The notes: generated by a model not told the origin, from the sequence alone. Shown: positions 34,390-47,483, counted from the first letter of the stretch. The stretch: DNA of 64,000 bases from Cephalotus follicularis (GCA_001972305.1 BDDD01005754.1:62001-126000), one strand, 5' to 3'. Numbers and translations are program-made.

Positions 34390-34632
34390 AGCGTCGATGT
34401 TTAACCTATAGGCGTCGATGCTTATGTCCTCTAAGCGCCGAAGCTCAATTCCACAGCGTTAGCGCTTTAGCCAGAAATCTAAGCGTCAATAATTGTCTTT
34501 GGCGTCGACAATTCAAGGTAAGGATCCTTGAGCGTTGGCACTTTTCACTTTGGTGTCGACACCTTGAGGTAAGACCTCATGCGTCAACGTGTTCATCCCT
34601 ACGCTTATTTGAAACAGGGCGTTGACGCTTTC
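34390..34632 (-). repeat. GCGTCGACGC-type 21-bp array in S2
   Basis: Cores at GTCGAT 34393, GTCGAT 34414, GCCGAA 34437, GTTAGC 34458, GTCAAT 34485, GTCGAC 34504, GTTGGC 34534, GTCGAC 34555, GTCAAC 34583 and GTTGAC 34621. Steps of exactly 21 bp occur three times, and others range from 19 to 38 bp. Confidence 0.7.
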
Positions 34633-35923
34633 TCTAAGCATTGCCGTTTATCTTAAATAAGTACGCATCCTTAGCATAACATGTGAAAGCGTACAACACA
34701 TGTAATCCGATCCAGAATCATTCTAAAACACAATATGCATGGCAGGTTAACTATTCATAGCAACCCTAACACAAATCACACAATCCACAACCATGCATTT
34801 CATCAAATGAGCACTCACTATTTTTGTACTGAAAATTACATGTATATCATCCCTACCGTTAAAATAGTAGCAACAGTACAGTTGAGCTGCAAGTCCAATT
34901 GCTGAACATTTCCAAGTTACTGTCAACTGTCAGTTATCACTTCCCTTCACTGCCGAACCAAATTACCAGCTCACTCACTTCACGTACAATACATTTCCAT
35001 TACGCTTAACACATAGAAACCAACATTGCCGTAATCGGAGGGCTGGCCAAATTCCGACAGACTCACCCTGCTTGTGTAACACCCATAAATAGGCTCCACA
35101 TTGAACGATCTACTAAAAACTGCTCAAGATTGGCTGTGACTCAGTGCCCAACGTCGTGTCACGACCGACAATGAGTTTGACTCACTGAGTCGACTCGCTG
35201 AACTTCAACAACTCCGACCACCACCCAAAAACACCACAAAACCATAAGTTCTACGCATCACTGCCCGAAAAGCACCGATACTCGGCACTAATCGCACGGT
35301 CATAGGCGGTAGTGAGTCGAAATGGCTGAGTTAACTCAGTCGACTGATTCCTACTAATTCCTGCCGAGAAACGCCTCAACAATCATCACAATAGGCAGAT
35401 CTGGCCTCCTAGACCAAGACACGCTCCGTCCACGATGCTAACGACGGTGAAATCGTACGACTGAGTCGCAAAGTGTTGGGGAGAGAGAAGGGAAGAAAAG
35501 AGAGAAAGGAGAAGAAAAGGGCAGGGGTTACCATCGGTTGGAGAGCCTGGGTTATTCGATGTCCTCCCCTAGTTCGGCGGCTTGCTTCGGCGTCTTCTCC
35601 TTCTCCGACGCGCTCTCCCTCTCACTTTCCTATGCTCTCTCACTCTCTCTTGTCTCATTTCTTCTTTCTTTTACACGGGCGCGCTATGCGCTCGGGTCCC
35701 TTCTTTTTCTTTTCTTATTTGCTTCTCCCCATTTCTTTATTAGTATTTATCAGCAAATATTAAGGCCTGGGTCCCGATTATTCCGCGCCTGTAATATCCT
35801 GTTTCTATGTTGACATGTTTATATGTTTAATTGTTGGGATTATATCCTTTTGATTTATGCTATGGTTTGTGGACCTCTTTGATTTTTGTTTGAATTCCTT
35901 TTATTTTTGTTTTCTGGGCACAA

Positions 35924-36062
35924 AGCGCCGACGCTCTCATTAGAATCGCCGACGCTTTGGATGATGTGTGACACGTTGACGCAAAAACGTGTGACTTCAA
36001 CGCGTTTTGTAATTCAGTGCTTAACCGTCGACGCTTTGAGTAAACAGTCGACGCTTTAGTCG
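35924..36062 (+). repeat. GTCGACGC motif cluster 1 in S3
   Basis: CGCCGACGCT, CGCCGACGCT, CGTTGACGC, CGTCGACGCT and AGTCGACGCT occur at about 35926, 35948, 35973, 36026 and 36048. Spacings of about 22 bp alternate with longer gaps. Confidence 0.65.
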
Positions 36063-36827
36063 TCTTCCTAAATTGTTTTGGACGGTGACAGTATTTTTGG
36101 TATGTTGAATTCTTTCCTTAAACTGGCCAAATGTTTTCCTAAATAGCTGCACGCGTTTTTGCCCATATGGAAATCTTTTAACATACCAAATTTTGCCATT
36201 AAACACACTTTTTATGCATTTATCAGACAAATTTCTTTTAAAACTCAAAACTCATATCTGCATATTTCTACAAACGAACAGCAACTTTGCAAGCCATTTT
36301 CTACACTGATTTTGACGTCTTTTGAAGGTAACTTCTAAACGAAAATTGTAGCTTGTATTAAGTAGTTTCTATACCACCCATTAATTCGTTTTGAAACATG
36401 CTAGAATTTATTTGTGAGCATGATTTTAGAAGCCTGTTGAAACCGAATTTCTGCTAATATATGTTCATGAGTTTTATGCATAAATTGTAATATTGATGAT
36501 TAAAAACAAGGAATCATGTCATTGACGTATGTATGTATATATATATATATATATATATTACTGTTTTACGGATTATACACAGGAAAAATCAGATTATAGT
36601 TCATGATTTTGGTAAACTATTTTAAAACCATATTTTGACATGTATACACTATGCTAAACTTGTTATTTTTCATGATTTCGTGTTTATAATCACCATATTG
36701 ATAATTACAGACTCATATGACATGATTTTAGGTTTGTTTATTGCTATTATAACTTCTGAATATGAAAAATCCGAATTGTTCATGAAATTGAAACCGCTTT
36801 CTGCATTGGTATTCTGTGTCTGACGCA

Positions 36828-36962
36828 AACCGTCGACGCTTAGTATTTGAGCGTCGCCGCTTTGTACTGTTTTGCGCTTTGGTCAGTCGACTCTTGGCTC
36901 GACGCTTTGTCCTTTTGTTCAACTAAACAGTCGACGCCTAAGAACAAACTGTCGACGCTTTA
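36828..36962 (+). repeat. GTCGACGC motif cluster 2 in S3
   Basis: GTCGAC or near-copies start at 36832, 36853, 36886, 36898, 36930 and 36951. The first and last pairs are exactly 21 bp apart. One core (CAGTCGACTC at about 36884) resembles the motif of the B/C/E LTRs. Confidence 0.7.
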
Positions 36963-39207
36963 TGACAGTTTTGATGTTTTGATCTTTTTATGTTATGTGA
37001 TGTTTGGACTCGTATGTTTAGGTCTTAATATCATTCATGGTAGAGTTTAGGACACTTCTAGGGTGCTTTTGTCCGGTATTCTAGTTTGTTTAGATTTTCG
37101 ACCTGCTAAGGTACGGATTCTTCGTTCTTTGGTACTCCTTCGAATAAACTTTCGTTAATTGATGATTTTGTACGTTTTATTGAACGGATTTATGTTCCTG
37201 GTTTTACTTGAAATGAAACTTGTATTTTGTTACGGATATTCTCGTTATGATAATAATCTTACTGAAATTGATTTTAACATTGTTACTTCGGATATTGATT
37301 ATAAATAAGCATATTTTCTGTTATCGAAAGTATGATATTTGTTTAAGACATGGCTTCCACTTTAGGAAGTATGTCAAACTTCATATACAGATCAGATTTT
37401 GATTTTAAGATCGGATTTTGATTTTGGATTTTGATATGGAAGTATGATTCTTTTTAAATAATTTCAGATATGTCTGGAGACAGTTTACATAAGTACATTT
37501 TAGAACTTGTTTAGAATAAAACAAAGTTTTAGCATAATGACATACAGAGAAAAACCCTACCTATGAGGTATCATAGGCATGTTCTTTGGCACGGAGAACA
37601 TGTCACCTACCGTGGCGGTGTGATCGGTCTACAGTGTCGCTTTTAAATATGTATCCTAAGGGTAGGATATGGATCCTTTTGAGGCGTATGAGTATACTCT
37701 AGTTATTGTCAGATTTCAGAAATTCAGAAATTCAGTATTTGGGATTGTTTGTGTAGTGCCGTACACGACTTTTTCGTCAGAGCATGTGGGCCTCGCGAAC
37801 CCCTTGCACCTATATATGTATGTATATCAGAAATTCTCTGTTATGGAATTATGAAATCAGATAATGTTTTGAATTGTGATGTTACGTTTTCGCAAAGTTA
37901 TGATGATTTTACAACTGCTCGCTTTTAAATATTCTGCTTTACATTATAAAGAATATTTACTATGTTTTATGTTCAAGATATTTTGTTTACCGTTTATTGT
38001 TTTAATTCCTTATCCGTACTGAGGTTTGCTCAGCCGCGTTTTTGTTTCCATGCGCCAGGTTTTCAGAAGGATGGGGGAAACGTGTGATGAGAGTTACCCA
38101 CTGGTTCGAGGATCAGCTAGGAGTTGGTTCTTGTGTTTTCCAGTAGGATCAGATTAGTTTTCAGTATAAACATTTTCAGATTTTTGTTTGTTTCGGTTAT
38201 GGTTTCATCTTAAACAGTATTTGGATATCGGATTATGATTTGTTTTTATTTATGATTGGTTAAGTTTTCAGACTTTGTTTTATATCAGTTTGTTATAAGA
38301 TATGCTTTTAGACCACCACATCCGTTTCGTATCAGTCTTTTTTTTAGATTTCCGTTATGTTTCAGTTTGGTATTATGACCTGTAAGGCCTCCCACCATCG
38401 GGGGTGTTACAGCGCCTTTCAATATAAATAAATCTAGCCGCCCACTAAAATAACTGTTATAATAATATGAACCTTGGGCCTTATAGGCCCGCATTAAAAA
38501 TAGGCTTTATTAGCCAATTGGGCTTTATAATTGCAGCTTCAATGCGCAATACCTTTTATTGCTCCGGACCTCTATCGGCTTTATTACAACCAACACTCCA
38601 CCAATATCACAATAATTATTTATGAAATTTCGAGCCATTACAAGCAGCTAGGTCGATACAGAGTGTGACTATGATGACAAATTGTATGAGTATTCATGCT
38701 AGGTCTATACGGAGTACGGCAGCAACGACAAATCATATGAGTAGAAGTGCTAGGTCTATACGGAGTGTGTTCGGCGTGACAAACCGTATGAGTAGACCCC
38801 ATTGATCGCGTTAAAAACCATTCATTCAACAACATTTTTATTCACCAATAAGATGTTTGTGCATTTTAATCAGACAGACAAAGTGTGTGTGAAGGTAGAA
38901 AATTGAAGAACAAATCAAAACTTCAAGGATTTTTATTGATGGAGTTGTAACAATACAATCTAATAGCTTGTTCTAGCCCTAAAAACCTTGAAGAGTTTAG
39001 CTACTAAACATTGTAAAATAAAATTGAAATTGAACAAAACGGCTAATGGTGGCAAAGCTTGTCATAAGCTTGTACAATTGTTTTTGTGACCTAGCTCATC
39101 TATTTATACATACAAAACTGATTAAAATGGAAATAAAACTTAACCTAAAAATAGTTTAAGGAAAAATTACAATCTGCTACAACTTTCCATGTTTGCTGCC
39201 AGGCGCA

Positions 39208-39585
39208 TCGTGGGCGTCGACGTGTAACTTCAAGACGTTGATGCTTAGGACACTGGTGCGCTACACTTTAACTTGAATCTTCGCATTATTGAGCAGACTT
39301 GAGAGTTAAGCATCAACGCTTATAAGTAAGGCATCGACGCTTACACATAGCGTTGACCTTTTCCTCACTACACGTTAACGTTGAAGGTACTGTCTGATTT
39401 GTGCATTTTTTGCGTTGACGTCTTGATCGTGGCATTGACGCCTAAACATTAAATTCCAAGCACATTGATGCCAAAAGTATTGGTGTTCACAAAAATCATT
39501 GACAAACCTAGAACATTAACGCATATGATCATGGTGTTGACGAAACCCAGCACGTTAACACTAAAATCATTAGCGTTGACGCCAA
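39208..39585 (-). repeat. GCGTCGACGC-type 21-bp array, D 5' LTR
   Basis: This is the counterpart of 27128-27510. Cores at 39216 (GTCGAC) and 39237 (GTTGAT) are 21 bp apart, and weaker copies follow to about 39585. Several cores differ from the other LTR by transitions. Confidence 0.75.
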
Positions 39586-39749
39586 TAGTAAAGATATGAG
39601 TAATTTTGTGCCAATTGGATCAGAATTTATGCATTTTGATCTTTTTGTTTCTTAACCTAAAAATCAACACAACAAAACCAAAGTAGTCTATTCCAAGCAT
39701 AAAAATATAACAAATAAATCATTAAAAATATTCATTTTTCTTCTAAACA

Positions 39750-40393
39750 TCGATCAAAGTGTTTTGTAAATACTATTGTTTCAAGTATTTTAATTATCGA
39801 ATGCTATATGCATAATTAAATGTTTTCAACTTTTGTTTTAAAGAAAACCTAGTGATATTGTACTGATTTCTCCAAGTGAGAACTATTGAAGTGTTGTACT
39901 ATTTTCATAAATGAAAACTCAGTGTACTGTTACTTTCCCTCAAAATGGGAACTTACTGAAGTGTTTTACTGTTCTCAAAACGAGATTACGAATATACTAC
40001 ATTATATATGTAATAATCTATATTGTACTGTACTGTTTGTGATTGATAGTTTCGGATGGTCTTGTGATTGGAGTGCATCACGGACCACAGAGGTGACCCT
40101 ATGTGCCAGGAGTTGGCTAGAGCTTATACACAAAATTTATCTGCAACGCAGATTGTGAGTGTTAATTGCCCACCAAATGCCAGCAATAGTGTTTACCTTT
40201 GCTATCATCATCGGATTGTATGGTGGTAGTTAGGTTGTGCATCGTTGGGGCTAGGAGGTAGCGACGTTTGACACCCACTATTGGTCTTCGGACAAACTGA
40301 TTGATTGTACCCTTGTGCGGTATTCTTGATAAGTGATTGTTTCCAACCACTTGGCATAGTTGCTTATATATATATATATATTCTCATGCATAC
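39750..40393 (+). repeat. 5' LTR of element F, middle part
   Basis: This non-coding stretch lies between the Athila-like LTR end (39749) and element E (40394). It resumes after E at 49838 with the duplicated target CATAC. Its style (TTGGCATAGTTGC, TA tract near 40365-40380) resembles the right half of the B LTR. No gene is present. Confidence 0.6.
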
Positions 40394-42704
40394 TGTCACA
40401 CCCCGCTTCATTAACAACATATAAGTCATGGCAATCAACATAAATCCAGCTTATGCAAAATACGATAAATTTAAAACTTTGATTTCATTAACCTCTTGCG
40501 GAAGCATTTAATAATAAGCTGAACAAGTAAGCAAAATCATGCGTCCCATACCACATGATTCCAACATTTAATATCATTATGCCATTGTCAATTGCCCTCA
40601 AACGGAGCGTGATCAAAAGTCGATCAACATCAGTACTACATTAGTAGAGTAATCAAAAGTAAAACATGTCTCAATAAATTGTTTTAACATTTATTCAAGC
40701 AAATAAAACTCCATCTCCCCTGATTCTGCTGCGCACGGTCGAAATCCATATCACAACATCAATCTGTAATAGTAGGGGGTTAGCCCTTGTCCTCACTCGG
40801 CTAAATTATAAAAGTAATCTAGGGTCAGTGATAAACAATGCCATGTAATGAATGTATCGTGATGCAATACATACTATATCTCGATACATATATATATATA
40901 TGCAAAAAGGCTTCAATCTCACGTTCACAATCATGTCCAAAGGATCAATCAATTCACAATGGGTACGTAGAGCGTCACCAACTCCTGGCCCCAATGTTGT
41001 ACATCCTGACATCGGCCCCCAACTCCTGGAAGCACGAGCAGGTCACGGTACAGTGATTTACCCAGCATCTCCTGACCCCTGGGTCAACCCTGCCACTAGC
41101 CATCGCTGGCATCTCTGCCACGCAACTAGTATGGAAACAATCACAATCAGCAATCAATTCGGTTCACAATTTGTTTTCCAAGTAGTTTATAAGTTAAAAA
41201 ATCTTGAAAACAACACATTTTCACGATGTACAACTCTTTGAACAGTTCACGATCTTTTGGAAGCCATTTTCACAATCTTTCAAAAATATATATTTTGCTG
41301 AAAACATACATTTCCGAGTAAAGTAATGATTTATAATAATCATGTATGAACTTCCAAAAATGATAAAACATTTCACAATCAGTAACAATAAGTTCACAAT
41401 TCAGTTCATAACAATACACAATGCACACATATGCTCAGAATGCAAATAGTCCCTTAACAGTCGGTTGTCCCTTCATGACAGTCTGTTGGCCTAGTTTGGC
41501 AGTCGGCTGTCCTCTATTGGAAGTCAACTGCCCTCAATCAACAGTCGGCTACCCTCTTGGCAGGCGGCTGCTTCGTAAACAGTACGCGTCTTCTACATCG
41601 CTACTCACCCTAGCTTCGCCACCTCAGCGAATCCGGACAAACTGACACGTCGACAGTCGACTGCCATCCCAAACAGTCGGCTGTGACATCTATAGTCGGC
41701 TGCCCTCTCTTGAGAATGGACTAGAGAACAAGCAGGAGGAGACCTCCATTACAATGCATGAACAGTCGACTGGCTCCTAAGAACAGTCAGCTGTTTCCCT
41801 CGAGTAGTCGGCTGTTTGCACTGAACAGTCGGCTAGTACCCTTGAACAGTCGGCTGTCCTCCTAGGACAGTCGGTTGCTCCTGCGAGCAGTGCACGAAAT
41901 CAGCAGAAAATACATGCAATTCTCAGCCCAATCCAAACACAATAGAGCATTCATCAACAACAACACATTTCATGCTCATACCACAGTCTATTACATGCAT
42001 TTCATCCATGGACATCCATTATAACTGAACATAAACCACAATTATAAAATCCCCTACCTTTAAATTCCAAGTTAGGAATTGCAATCCACCTCTTTAAGTC
42101 CTAGATCTGAGGCGTTCAAAGCTCCCAGGTCCGTCCAAAAACTCCACTCAGCTCCATTCTTCCACTGGTTCAAGCCTCCAAGTCCCCCGGTTCATGTATG
42201 GAGCATTTGGGTCTATTCTCTCTTTTCCTCTCCTTCTTCCTCATAATCTCTTTGTTTCTTTTCTCTCTTTTCTCTGTGAAATGCCGAATAATGGAGGAGA
42301 AGAAAACATTTTTTTATGGAGAAAACGTGTTTCTCTTTCTCCCTGCCGACACAGTCCCCAAAATAACTCTCCCTCTTTCTTGCCAAGTCTGGTAGCACGT
42401 TATGTTATCTAACCGCATGGAAGTTGACTATCTCATCTTGGCAGTCGACTATTTCTACTTACAATTTCCAGTCGGCTGTTTTCCCCAGCAGTCGGGTGGT
42501 TCCACTTAAGGGGATCCACTCGACTGTCTCTTTCTAACAGTCGGCTACCCACCATGTTTCCACACTTCCCACAATTTCCTTTATCCTTTTCTTTTGCAAG
42601 CTTTAACATCACAATGTGGGAAAATCCATAATTCTCATTAATTCAAAGCATAGATTACATCGAGAAATAAAATATTACATTCAATGAAAATCCCGAGCGT
42701 GACA
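40394..42704 (-). repeat. 3' LTR of element E
   Basis: A 2311-bp LTR, in minus sense from TGTCACGCTCGGG at 42704 to GGGGTGTGACA at 40394. It aligns with 47488-49832 and carries arrays at about 41456-41572, 41653-41890 and 42420-42548. Confidence 0.9.
41456..41890 (-). repeat. 21-bp-periodic CAGTCGGCTG arrays, E 3' LTR
   Basis: In the first run the central T of each core lies at 41461, 41482, 41503, 41524 and 41545 (steps of exactly 21 bp), then a variant at 41564. A second run from about 41656 to 41880 (CAGTCGACTG, CAGTCGGCTG, CAGTCAGCTG) keeps similar steps. The homologous first run in the 5' LTR has seven units. Confidence 0.85.
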
Positions 42705-42720
42705 TCCACCCCTCATTCGA
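42705..42720 (-). other. Polypurine tract of element E
   Basis: The minus strand reads GAATGAGGGGTGGA directly before the LTR start at 42704 and after the end of the pol frame. Confidence 0.85.
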
Positions 42721-42723
42721 GGA

Positions 42724-45700
42724 ATTTTTTCCTCGAAATTAAAAGAGTACGAAAACAAATGAGGGTAACGCTCTCTAATGTCCTCTTCGCGTTCCCAAGT
42801 CAGCTCATTGGGTCGATGGAACTAACACTGAACCTTCACCATAGGAATAGTTCGGTTCCTCAGTACCTGCGTCTTCCAATCCAGAATCTGTATCGGTAAC
42901 TCCTCGCAAGAAAGGTCATCTCACACAGGAACTGAATCATAATCCAAGACATGTGATGGGTCTCAGATAAACCTCCTCAATAGAGACACATGGAAGACAT
43001 CGTGCACATTTGACAGTGCAGGAGGTAAAGCAAGCTGATACGCCACCTCCCCAACACTCTCTAAAACCTCAAAAGGACCAATGTAGCACGGAGCTAACTT
43101 GCCCTTCTTCCAAAATCTCTGCACGCCCTTCCATGCCGAAACCTTCGAAAACACATGATCACCAATGTTGAAGGTTATTGGCCTCCTCTTGACGCTATGC
43201 ATGTAGGTCTTCTGTCAGCTATGAGCTGCAAGTAATTTCTCCCTGATAAACCTGACTTTCTCAGAAGTCTCCTCCACCAGATCCGACCCAAGCAACGGTC
43301 GCTCACCAACCTCATCCCAACAAATGGGTGATCTACACTTTCTCCCATACAAAGACTCGTATGGTGCCATGCCTACATCGGAATGATAGCTATTATTATA
43401 AGAAAACTCTATTAGAGGATTGTGGTCCTCCCAAGTACCAACAAAGTCGATAATACAAGCTTGGAGCATATCCTCCAAGGTCTGAATGGTACACTCTGAT
43501 TGACCATCTATCTGTGGGTGAAAGGTAGTGCTAAGGTTCAGCTTTGTCCCGAAAGCTGTCTGAAACCTCTTCCAAAAGTAGGAAGTAAAGATCGAATCTC
43601 TGTCACAAACTATACTTACAGGAACACCATGCAACCTCACTATCTCCTTCACATACAAACGAGCCAACTTGCTCGTTGAATCCGTGACATGCATGAGCAA
43701 AAATTGAGCCGATTTGGTAAGCCGATCCACAATGACCCACACCACATTGTGACGGTTTCGAGTCAGAGGAAAACCCGAAACAAAATCCATCGTCACATGC
43801 TCCCATTTCCACTTTGGAGTCGGTAAAGGCTGTAACAAACCCGCTGGCCTTTGGTGCTCAGCCTTGACAGTCTGACAAGTATAACACTTCGCGACATAGT
43901 CAGTAATCTCCCTCTTAATGCTAGACCACCAGTAGGTCCTCCTCATGTCTTGATACATTTTTGTGCTACCAGGATGTATGCTATACTGCGGCTTGTGCGC
44001 TGCATTTAATAACGCACTTTTTATCTCAGGATCATCCGGAAGACACACCCGCCCCCAAAATCTCAGAATGTCGTCAGAATGCATCTGGAATTCTGACTCC
44101 GGACCCAGATTCTCGCGAATCTCCAATAGTTCAGGTTCATGTAACTCTGCATCCTTTATATGGTCCAGCAGCGCGGGCTGCAGTCTCATGCTAGCCACAA
44201 ACACCCCCGGTGACTAATTAAATGGAGACCACTTTTGGAAGTCCTCGAACATCTTCCACTGAGATATCATCGTGTTAGTAATCATAGCCTTACGGCTTAA
44301 GGCATCTTTGACCACATTTACTTTCCCGGGATGGTACTAAATACTGCAGTCATAGTCATTAAAGAACTCAACCCATCTCTGTTGCCTCACATTCAGTGTA
44401 TCTTGACAGAAAAGATACATCAAACTCTTGTGGTCAGTGAAAATCAAAAATTGTGCCCAATATAAATAATTTCTCCACTTCTGAAAAGAAAAAATAATGG
44501 CGGCCAATTCAAGATCATGCGTTGGGTAGTTCTCCTCATACGGCTTTAGCTTCCGTGAAGCATAAGCGATCACTCTGCCTTGTTGCATCAACACGTAACC
44601 CAATCCCTTACCCGAAGCATCACTGTAAACTGCAAAGCCCTCATTACGCTAAGGTAACGACAAAACAAGAGCGAAAACCAACCGATCCTTCAAATCACAA
44701 AAATTGGCTTCACATTCATCATCCCAGATAAACAAGGTCTTCTTCTGGGTAAGCTTCGTTAATGGTGCAGCTATCCTCGAGAAGTACTGAATGAACCTTC
44801 GATAATAACCAGCCAAACCAAGAAAATTGCGTACCTCAGTCACATTCCTTGGTTGCGGCCAATCTCGCACCACCTCAGTCTTCGACGGGTCGACCGCCAA
44901 ACCTTCTCCAGATACAACGTGACCAAGAAAGATCACATGATCGAGCGAGAACTCACACTTGCCAAACTTGGCATACAACTGATGCTCTCTGAGATTCTGG
45001 ATAACCAATATCAGATGATAGGCTTGCTCCTCCTCACTCCTTGAGTACACCAGTATGTCATCGATGAACACTACCACAAACTGATCCGGGTAGGGCCGGA
45101 ACACATCATTTATCAGTGACATGAATGCTGCCGGTGTGTTGGTGACACCAAACGGCATTACTAAGAACTCATAGTGACCATACCTAGTCCAGAAGGCAGT
45201 CTTCTCTATATCTCCTTCCTTTACCCTCAACTGGTGATACTCCGACTTCAGATCGAGTTTGGAAAGCACCCTTGACCCTTGTAAATGGTCAAGCAAATCC
45301 TCAATGTGCGAAAGAGGATACTTATTCTTAATGGTGGCCTTATTCAACATCATGTATTCCATGCAAAGCCTCGTCGACCCATCCTTCTTTTTCACAAATA
45401 ACACTGGCGTGCCCCACGGAGAAACACTAGGCCGCACAAAACCCCTATCAATTAGGTCTTGCAATTGTAACTTCAATTCTCGTAACTTTGTAGGAGCCAT
45501 TCGGTAAGGTGCCTTAGAGATAGGAGCCATACTAGGTACTAGATCAATTACAAACTCCATGCTCCTATTTGGTGGCAAAGACACCAAATCTGCAAGGAAT
45601 ACATCCGGAAATTCGTTCACAACCGGAACTCCCTCCAGGCTCTTACCTTTCTCCTTTCTTCTGTCAATCACATGCGCTAGGAACCCTTCACACCCTTTTT

Positions 45701-47369
45701 CCAGATATCTCGATGAACGAATAAATGATATAATCGACGTCGAGAACCCTTTGTTTCCCTTGAACTGTATAGTAGTTCCATCAGGTAAGCAAAAATCCAC
45801 AGTTTTGTTGTAACAGTCCATGTATGCACGGTAAGCTGACAACCAGTCCATACCCAAGATAACGTTAAAATCATGAATGGGCAGTACAATCAAATCTGCA
45901 TACACCGGAACACCTGCCATAGAAATCTCGTAACCCCTATACACCGAATATGCACACGTGGAACCCCAAGTAGGTGTACTCATATCGAGAACATATGGCA
46001 TGCAATCAGGAGGCACATTTAAACATGATGCAAATCGGGAAGCAATAAAAGAATGTGATGCTCCCGAATCCATCAACACTCTAGCAGAAAACCCGTAAAC
46101 ATATATAGTGCCTCCCACAACAGAAGTAGACTCTCGAACCTCTGTCTGGGTGAGATTGAAAACTCTACCTTTCACGATACCCTTGCCGGTATCTCTCTTC
46201 TGTGACGGTCCAGCTACAGAACCACTACCACTCGCTGGCCCCCTCGAGCAATCCCTCGCCATGTGGCCAAATTCCCTACATCTCATGCACAACCCTTTCT
46301 TCAAGCAATAGTCTCTCTGAATGTGATCCATACGACCGCGGGCAGAACAAGCTCCATGCCTCATATTACACCCCTGACTGGCAGACTGGTTGGATCTATT
46401 CTTTGGTGACTTTGATGGAGAATCGTTGCCCTGCCATTTCGATGAAACTAGCCTAGACTGAGTAGAAGTTTGTTTACTCTGTTGTGATCGGGTCCTCTCG
46501 GCCCGGTCTTCACACAATATACTCTCTAGTAGCCTCGCCTTCTGGGTGACCTCTATAAAAGTACCCAACTCCATAGCTCTAATCCGAGACCGAATATCTA
46601 GTCGCAGGCCTCTCAAGAACCTCCGAATCTTCTTTTTTTCGTCGGCTACCAGATAGGCTGAATGCATGGCAAGCTCCACAAATCTGGCCTGATACTCGGC
46701 CACAGACATGTCACCCTGAAGCAGCTCCAGTAGCTCCGTCTCTTTCCTTTCCCGCTCTATCCGGGGTACATAAGACACCGGGAACTCCTCCTGAAACCCC
46801 TCCTAAGTACTAGCAACTCCGATGGCCTCCCATTTAGCTTTAACCATCTCCCACCAGTGAGTGGCCTCACCCATTAATCGGTACACAACAAATCTCAATT
46901 TATGTCTGTCAGTGCATTCCAACACCTCGAATATCTTATCTAGATCCTGTAACCACCTCTCAGTAATAGTGGCATCAAGCCCCCCTTTACAACTGGGAGG
47001 ATTCTGTCTCATGAACCTCTCAAGCTTCCTTCCAAACTGATTGTCATCATCTTGTATACCATAAGCAGGAGCCATCTGCTGAGGCTGAGCTTGAGCATAC
47101 AATCTCTGTATCTCCTCCATGTTCGCTGCATTGGCAGCCATCTACTACTGATTAGTAGCCATCTGCTACTGAAAGTAGTCAGCGATGCGGTCCATCGGAT
47201 CTCTCACATTAGTTGCTGCCTCTGGAACATTCATGTTGGCAGCCTCTTGGGGAACATTTTTCATCGGGTCTCCCCCAACATTCACTTCCTCAGGAACATC
47301 TTCGTCGACAATCCAATGTCTTCCGCGTTTTCTCCGACCGTCCATTTGGTTCCTATAATAAAATGACAT
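42724..47369 (-). pseudogene. Gag-Pol polyprotein of element E, one frame with point stops
   Basis: From ATG at 47369 (MDGRRKRGR) one minus-strand frame of about 1,550 codons covers all domains: Gag capsid (RWLQDLDKIFEV, THWWEMVKAKWE), CCHC knuckle ([14 protein letters not shown]), protease DSGAS (46056-46070), RT with FIDDILVYS (45050-45076), RNase H ([20 protein letters not shown]), integrase (CYTCQTVKAEHQ; MDF, CDRDSIF and GQSE, so the DDE residues remain) and a chromodomain-like tail (MVKVQC, ELTWEREEDIRERYP). About eleven in-frame stops break it, among them 47166, 46803, 44649, 44337, 44214, 43215 and 42963. I found no frameshift, so decay has been by substitution. Confidence 0.9.
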
Positions 47370-47471
47370 TAACCATCAGGAACAATCTTAGATTATCAAA
47401 GAACTTTCCTTATAGGAACACTCATTTAATTTCCAAGGATAGTACCCTAGCGAAGCATATAAATGGAATAT

Positions 47472-47483
47472 GCTCTAATACCA
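47472..47483 (-). other. Primer-binding site of element E
   Basis: The minus strand reads TGGTATTAGAGC, one transition from the usual TGGTATCAGAGC, four bases from the LTR edge at 47488. Confidence 0.85.

Larger units (their letters stand above)
35790..38411 (+). mobile_element. Solo LTR S3 (2622 bp)
   Basis: TGTAATATCCTG to GGGGGTGTTACA is flanked by perfect GCGCC copies (35785-35789 and 38412-38416) inside S2. It contains two clusters of GTCGACGC motifs (35924-36062 and 36828-36962), a (TA)n tract at 36535-36558, and a right part matching solo LTR S1. No coding sequence is seen. Confidence 0.9.
33198..38642 (-). mobile_element. Solo LTR S2, containing solo LTR S3
   Basis: TGTCACACCCCGTTTC at the left and GAGCCATTACA at the right are flanked by perfect AGCAG copies (33193-33197 and 38643-38647). 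Removing S3 leaves about 2.8 kb, similar in ends and interior to the LTRs of element C but with GCGTCGACGC motifs in place of CAGTCGACTG. A (TA)n tract lies near 33700. No coding sequence is present; a pyrimidine- and purine-rich stretch lies at 35490-35720. Confidence 0.9.
26606..39749 (-). mobile_element. Element D: Athila-like Ty3/gypsy, pol core deleted
   Basis: Minus-strand order is 5' LTR (39749 to 32743, containing solo LTRs S2 and S3), tRNA-Asp-type primer site, leader with solo LTR S4, gag, protease, a short C-terminal integrase tail, a non-coding region, polypurine tract and 3' LTR (27681 to 26606, truncated by G). No RT, RNase H or integrase core is found, so D would depend on partner elements, like the gag-only (TR-GAG) non-autonomous elements described in plants. 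About 7.3 kb of D remains visible after subtracting insertions. Confidence 0.8.
32743..39749 (-). repeat. 5' LTR of element D (interrupted by S2)
   Basis: It runs from TGTTTACG beside the primer site to CTAAACA at 39749. Solo LTR S2 and its target duplicate AGCAG interrupt it at 33198-38647. Without S2 it is about 1.56 kb. A GCGTCGATGC-like motif pair lies near 32938-32965 and a full array at 39208-39585. Confidence 0.85.

Noticed and set aside
35473..35813. Overlapping Ser/Phe-rich small ORFs in S2
   Set aside because: They come from a pyrimidine-rich LTR stretch, lack recognisable domains and are not conserved in the related C LTRs.
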